Of a stretch of DNA of 64,000 nt, positions 61,198-64,000 are shown piece after piece (the first letter of the stretch is position 1; every line of letters begins with the position of its first letter). A program made the position numbers and the translations under genes. The DNA is from Prauserella endophytica. Its GTDB lineage: Bacteria > Actinomycetota > Actinomycetes > Mycobacteriales > Pseudonocardiaceae. The DNA lies in contig NZ_SWMS01000012.1 in the NCBI RefSeq assembly GCF_005146945.1, forward strand, positions 1-64,000, written 5' to 3'. The notes below the pieces were generated by a model. The model did no database searches, was not told the DNA's origin, and saw only the letters and a program-made list of their open reading frames with translations.

Positions 61198-62009
61198 TCG
61201 CCTGCTCCGGAGTGGCGTGTCGCCGGGGCGATCATGAGCTCTCCCACGTGTTCGGACAGGATTCGCCGCGCATCGTCGGGCAGCTCGTCGTCGCTCACCA
61301 CAACGCTGGCCTCTGCCAGCTCGGCGATGGTCGAGATGCCGACCGTGCCCCACTTGGTGTGGTCGGCGAGCACCACCAACCTGCGGCCGGCCTCCACGAG
61401 CGCGCGGTCGGTCTCGCTCTCGGTGAGGTTCGGGGTGGTGAACCCGGGCCCGTCGGCCATGCCATGCACCCCAAGGAAGACCAGGTCGAGGTGCAGGCTG
61501 CGCAGGCTCTGCACGGCGATCGGGCCGACGAGCGCGTCGGAGGGCGTGCGGACGCCCCCAGTGAGCACCACGGTCCGGTCGGGCTGGCTCGAGTCGCGCA
61601 GGACGTCGGCGACGCGGATGGAGTTGGTGACGATCGTGAGGCCTGGGATGGCGTCGAGCGCGCGGGCGAAGGTCCACGTGGTGGTGCCCGCCGAGATACC
61701 GATCGCGGTGCCGGGGCGGACGAGCCCGGCGGCGACGGCGGCGATGGCCTGCTTGTGCTCGAGCTGGCGGACCGACTTCGCCTCGAAACCGGGCTCGTCG
61801 GTGCTGTGACTCGCCACGGACGTGGCGCCGCCGTAGACCTTCTCCACCAGCCCTCGGCTGGCGAGGACGTCGAGGTCGCGGCGTACGGTCATGTCGGAGA
61901 CGCCGAGCCGCTCGACGAGATCGCTCACCCGGACCGCACCGGTCCGGCGCGCCTCCTCCAGGATGATCGCTTGCCGCTGCCGCGCCAGCACGTTGACTCC
62001 ATCCCGCAA
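61194..62009 (-). CDS. DeoR-family sugar-responsive repressor
   Basis: This 271-residue regulator has an N-terminal DeoR HTH (VRVSDLVERLGVSDMTVRRD) and a sugar-phosphate isomerase-like sensor domain (GTAIGISAGTTTWTFARALD, VVVLTGGVRTPSDALVGPIA, VVLADHTKWGTVGISTIAEL). It is directly upstream of galT and is predicted to repress the operon until a sugar phosphate binds. A palindrome just upstream (62027-62046) is the likely operator. Confidence 0.9.
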   Translation of the reverse strand: MRDGVNVLARQRQAIILEEARRTGAVRVSDLVERLGVSDMTVRRDLDVLASRGLVEKVYGGATSVASHSTDEPGFEAKSVRQLEHKQAIAAVAAGLVRPGTAIGISAGTTTWTFARALDAIPGLTIVTNSIRVADVLRDSSQPDRTVVLTGGVRTPSDALVGPIAVQSLRSLHLDLVFLGVHGMADGPGFTTPNLTESETDRALVEAGRRLVVLADHTKWGTVGISTIAELAEASVVVSDDELPDDARRILSEHVGELMIAPATRHSGAGE

Positions 62010-62020
62010 CCGCAGCCGAA

Positions 62021-62050
62021 CTACACAGAATTTCTCACAAAATTCTACAC
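62021..62050 (-). promoter_or_regulatory. Candidate DeoR operator
   Basis: AGAATTT (62027-62033) and AAATTCT (62040-62046) form a perfect seven-base inverted repeat with a six-base spacer. It is flanked on both sides by CTACAC copies (62021-62026 and 62045-62050). It is unusually AT-rich and lies 12-41 bp upstream of the regulator's start. Confidence 0.65.
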
Positions 62051-62063
62051 GATCAAACAGAAG

Positions 62064-63497
62064 TCAGCCCGGGACGCCCGGCAGGCGGATCGTCATCAGC
62101 GCTCCACCTGCCTCGCTGCGGCCGGCATAGACGGCACCGCCGTGCCGTTCGGTCGCCTGTTTGACGATCGCCAGCCCGAGCCCGGAGCCGGGCAGCGTGC
62201 GGGCCTCGGAGGAGCGGTAGAAGCGTTCGAACACCTTCGGCAGGTCCTCGTCCGCGATGCCGGGGCCCGCGTCGGAGACCTCGATCACGGCGGTCCCGTC
62301 GCCGAGCGCGCGGAGCCGGACCTGCACCGTGGAGCCCTCGGGCGAGAACTTGACCGCGTTGTCGAGCAGGTTCAGCACCGCCCGTTCCAGCACGGCCGGG
62401 TCACCCGCGAGCACCCACGGTTCGAGCGTGACGTCGAACTCGGTCTCGCCCGCCCGGCGCCGCGCACGGTCGAGGGCACGCTCGACCACCTCGGCGAGGT
62501 CGACGCGCTCGTTCTCGATCCTCGGCTCGCTCTCGCGGGCGAGTTCCACGAGGTCGCCGATCAGCTGCGTCAGCTCGTCGAGCTGGCCACGGATGTCGGC
62601 CTCCATCTCAACCCTGTCGCGCTCGGCCAGCGGCCGTGCGCCTTCCCGGCTCGTGGCGAGGAGCAGCTCCAGGTTGGTGCGCAACGACGTCAACGGCGTC
62701 CGTAGCTCATGCCCGGCGTCGGCGACGAGCTGACGTTGCCGCTCCTGCGAGTCGGCGACGGCCGCGAGCATGGTGTTGAAGCTGTGGGTCAGCCGCGACA
62801 GCTCGTCGTCGCCGGTCACCGGGATCGGCCGGAGGTCCATCGTGCGGGCGACGCGCTCGGTCGCGGAGGTGAGCCGCTCGACCGGACGCAGGCCGGCGCG
62901 GGCGACCGCGGTACCGGCCGCGGCGGCGACGACGATTCCCGCCCCGCCGAACAGGAAGAGCACGAGCGACAGCTCCGCAAGCGTTCGCTTCGTGGGCGCA
63001 AGCGATTGCGCGAGGACGAGCGCCTGCCCTGGCCCCGAGGGCAGGGCGACCACGCGCATGTCGGTCGCGGTGTCGGTGCGCAGCGACGACTCGGCGGTGC
63101 CGACCGCCACGGCGCGCTCGGCGTCACCGACGGGCGGCGGCTCGCCACGCTCAGGCCAGGTGAGGCCAGCGCCGGCCTGGAGCAGGCCGATGTCGATGTC
63201 GCTGCTCACCAGCAGCGCGGCCGGCACCTCCCGGAACTGGGCCTGGACGGGGACGCTGGTCACCGCGGCGTTGGCCCGCTCGATGAGGCTGTCGTCGAAC
63301 TGCTGGTAGAGGTTGCCGCGCACGGTGAGGTAGGCGACGAGCGAGACGAGGGCGACCGCGCCGCCGACGCAGCTGGCCGCGAGCAGCATGACCCGCGTAC
63401 GCAGCGAGAATCGGCGCGGACTTTCGGCTTTCTTCGGCGGGTGCGACTGGGGTGGTTCGACACCGGGAACGGCGGACATGGGTGGTGCCTGTGTCAC
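62064..63497 (-). CDS. MprB-like sensor histidine kinase
   Basis: This 477-residue kinase has two membrane helices ([20 protein letters not shown] and [20 protein letters not shown]) around a ~130-residue extracellular sensor, then HAMP, HisKA ([20 protein letters not shown]) and HATPase ([38 protein letters not shown]). It is of the MprB type that responds to envelope stress in actinobacteria. It overlaps its regulator by four bases; the nearby HtrA-like protease could be a target. Confidence 0.88.
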   Translation of the reverse strand: MTQAPPMSAVPGVEPPQSHPPKKAESPRRFSLRTRVMLLAASCVGGAVALVSLVAYLTVRGNLYQQFDDSLIERANAAVTSVPVQAQFREVPAALLVSSDIDIGLLQAGAGLTWPERGEPPPVGDAERAVAVGTAESSLRTDTATDMRVVALPSGPGQALVLAQSLAPTKRTLAELSLVLFLFGGAGIVVAAAAGTAVARAGLRPVERLTSATERVARTMDLRPIPVTGDDELSRLTHSFNTMLAAVADSQERQRQLVADAGHELRTPLTSLRTNLELLLATSREGARPLAERDRVEMEADIRGQLDELTQLIGDLVELARESEPRIENERVDLAEVVERALDRARRRAGETEFDVTLEPWVLAGDPAVLERAVLNLLDNAVKFSPEGSTVQVRLRALGDGTAVIEVSDAGPGIADEDLPKVFERFYRSSEARTLPGSGLGLAIVKQATERHGGAVYAGRSEAGGALMTIRLPGVPG

Positions 63498-64000
63498 GGT
63501 GGGGTCTCTCGCAGCACGTAGCCGACGCCGCGCACCGTGTGGATCAGCCGGGGCTCACCCTCGGCCTCGGTCTTGCGCCGCAGATAGCCGACGTAGACCT
63601 CCAGGGCGTTGCCCGAGGTGGGGAAGTCGTAGCCCCACACCTCCTCCAGGATGCGGCTGCGCGTGAGCACGTGCTTCGGATAGGACATGAACAGCTCGAG
63701 CAGGGCGAACTCGGTGCGGGTCAGGCTGATCGGCCGCTCGCCCCTGCGCACCTCGCGGGTGCCGGGGTCCAGGGTGAGGTCGGAGAACGACAGCACCTCG
63801 GAGTGCTGCGAGTTCTGCGACTCCGCACTGGCGCGACGCAGGAGTGCGCGCAGCCTGGCGAGCAGTTCCTCCAGTGCGAAGGGCTTGGGCAGGTAGTCGT
63901 CGGCGCCCGCGTCGAGCCCGGAGACGCGATCGGAAACGGTGTCCCGCGCCGTGAGCACCAGAATCGGCAGGTCGTCGCCGGTGCTACGCAGCCTGCGGGC
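63494..64000 (-). CDS. MprA-like response regulator, 5' end outside window
   Basis: The visible C-terminal 168 residues include the end of the receiver domain ([20 protein letters not shown], Lys in [11 protein letters not shown]) and a complete winged-helix domain ([53 protein letters not shown]). It belongs to the OmpR family. The coding frame runs off the right edge. Confidence 0.9.
   Translation of the reverse strand, partial: ARRLRSTGDDLPILVLTARDTVSDRVSGLDAGADDYLPKPFALEELLARLRALLRRASAESQNSQHSEVLSFSDLTLDPGTREVRRGERPISLTRTEFALLELFMSYPKHVLTRSRILEEVWGYDFPTSGNALEVYVGYLRRKTEAEGEPRLIHTVRGVGYVLRETPP

Overview
The window is high-GC actinobacterial DNA. The chromosomal part (about 45-64 kb) carries GTG starts, leaderless-looking promoters and the block sepX/glpR - rimJ - glp(moeA) - galU - 5-FTHF cyclo-ligase - fmdB - SAF protein - mscL - mogA. 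That block suggests a member of the Pseudonocardiaceae (Amycolatopsis/Saccharomonospora-like); this is an inference from gene content only.

Positions 1 to about 45.0 kb are one integrated conjugative element (ICE) whose right end lies in a tRNA-Ala(CGC) gene (44947-45019, minus). A large serine integrase (43203-45023) sits beside it. The left end is outside the window.

(1) 0.7-16.7 kb is a cargo cassette for reactive sulfur and metals. It has a CstR/CsoR-type repressor, two MBL-rhodanese fusions, a rhodanese, a TauE/SafE exporter, thioredoxin, two DUF302, two DUF2243, two CtaG-like proteins, a PIG-L deacetylase, a NiCoT transporter, an MMPL transporter and several small Cys-rich, Met-rich or membrane proteins. 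At least four copies of the operator ATACCCC-N2-GGGGTAT stand in front of these genes, so one repressor probably controls the cassette. (2) 16.9-20.2 kb is decayed: remnants of a replication-relaxation gene, a tyrosine recombinase, an unknown gene and an M48-type metallopeptidase, plus an intact dprA. (3) 20.26-24.1 kb is a Gabija defence system (gajA-gajB) behind a small HTH/coiled-coil gene and a 23-bp inverted repeat. (4) 36.3-24.1 kb (minus) is the transfer operon: unknown protein, VirB2-like, VirB6-like, PrgI, VirB4, GP88, VirD4, replication-relaxation protein and NlpC/P60 lysozyme. No relaxase is visible. (5) 36.86-40.88 kb (plus) is a tightly coupled five-gene operon divergent from the transfer genes: two methyltransferase-fold proteins with degenerate catalytic motifs, a catalytic-domain-less serine-recombinase protein, a YhhQ/VUT queuosine-precursor transporter and a tRNA-guanine-transglycosylase (DpdA-like) protein. 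I read it as a candidate 7-deazaguanine DNA-modification module of the ICE and the most interesting locus here. (6) 40.9-45.0 kb holds an XRE-like regulator, two truncated, catalytically dead serine-recombinase paralogues and the integrase.

The chromosomal arm continues with a CIRCE element in front of fmdB, a sugar-nucleotide epimerase with 54-bp coding repeats, an OmpR-type two-component system, a small glycosylation/methyltransferase cluster, an HtrA protease, galT with a DeoR regulator, and an MprAB-like two-component system cut by the window end.
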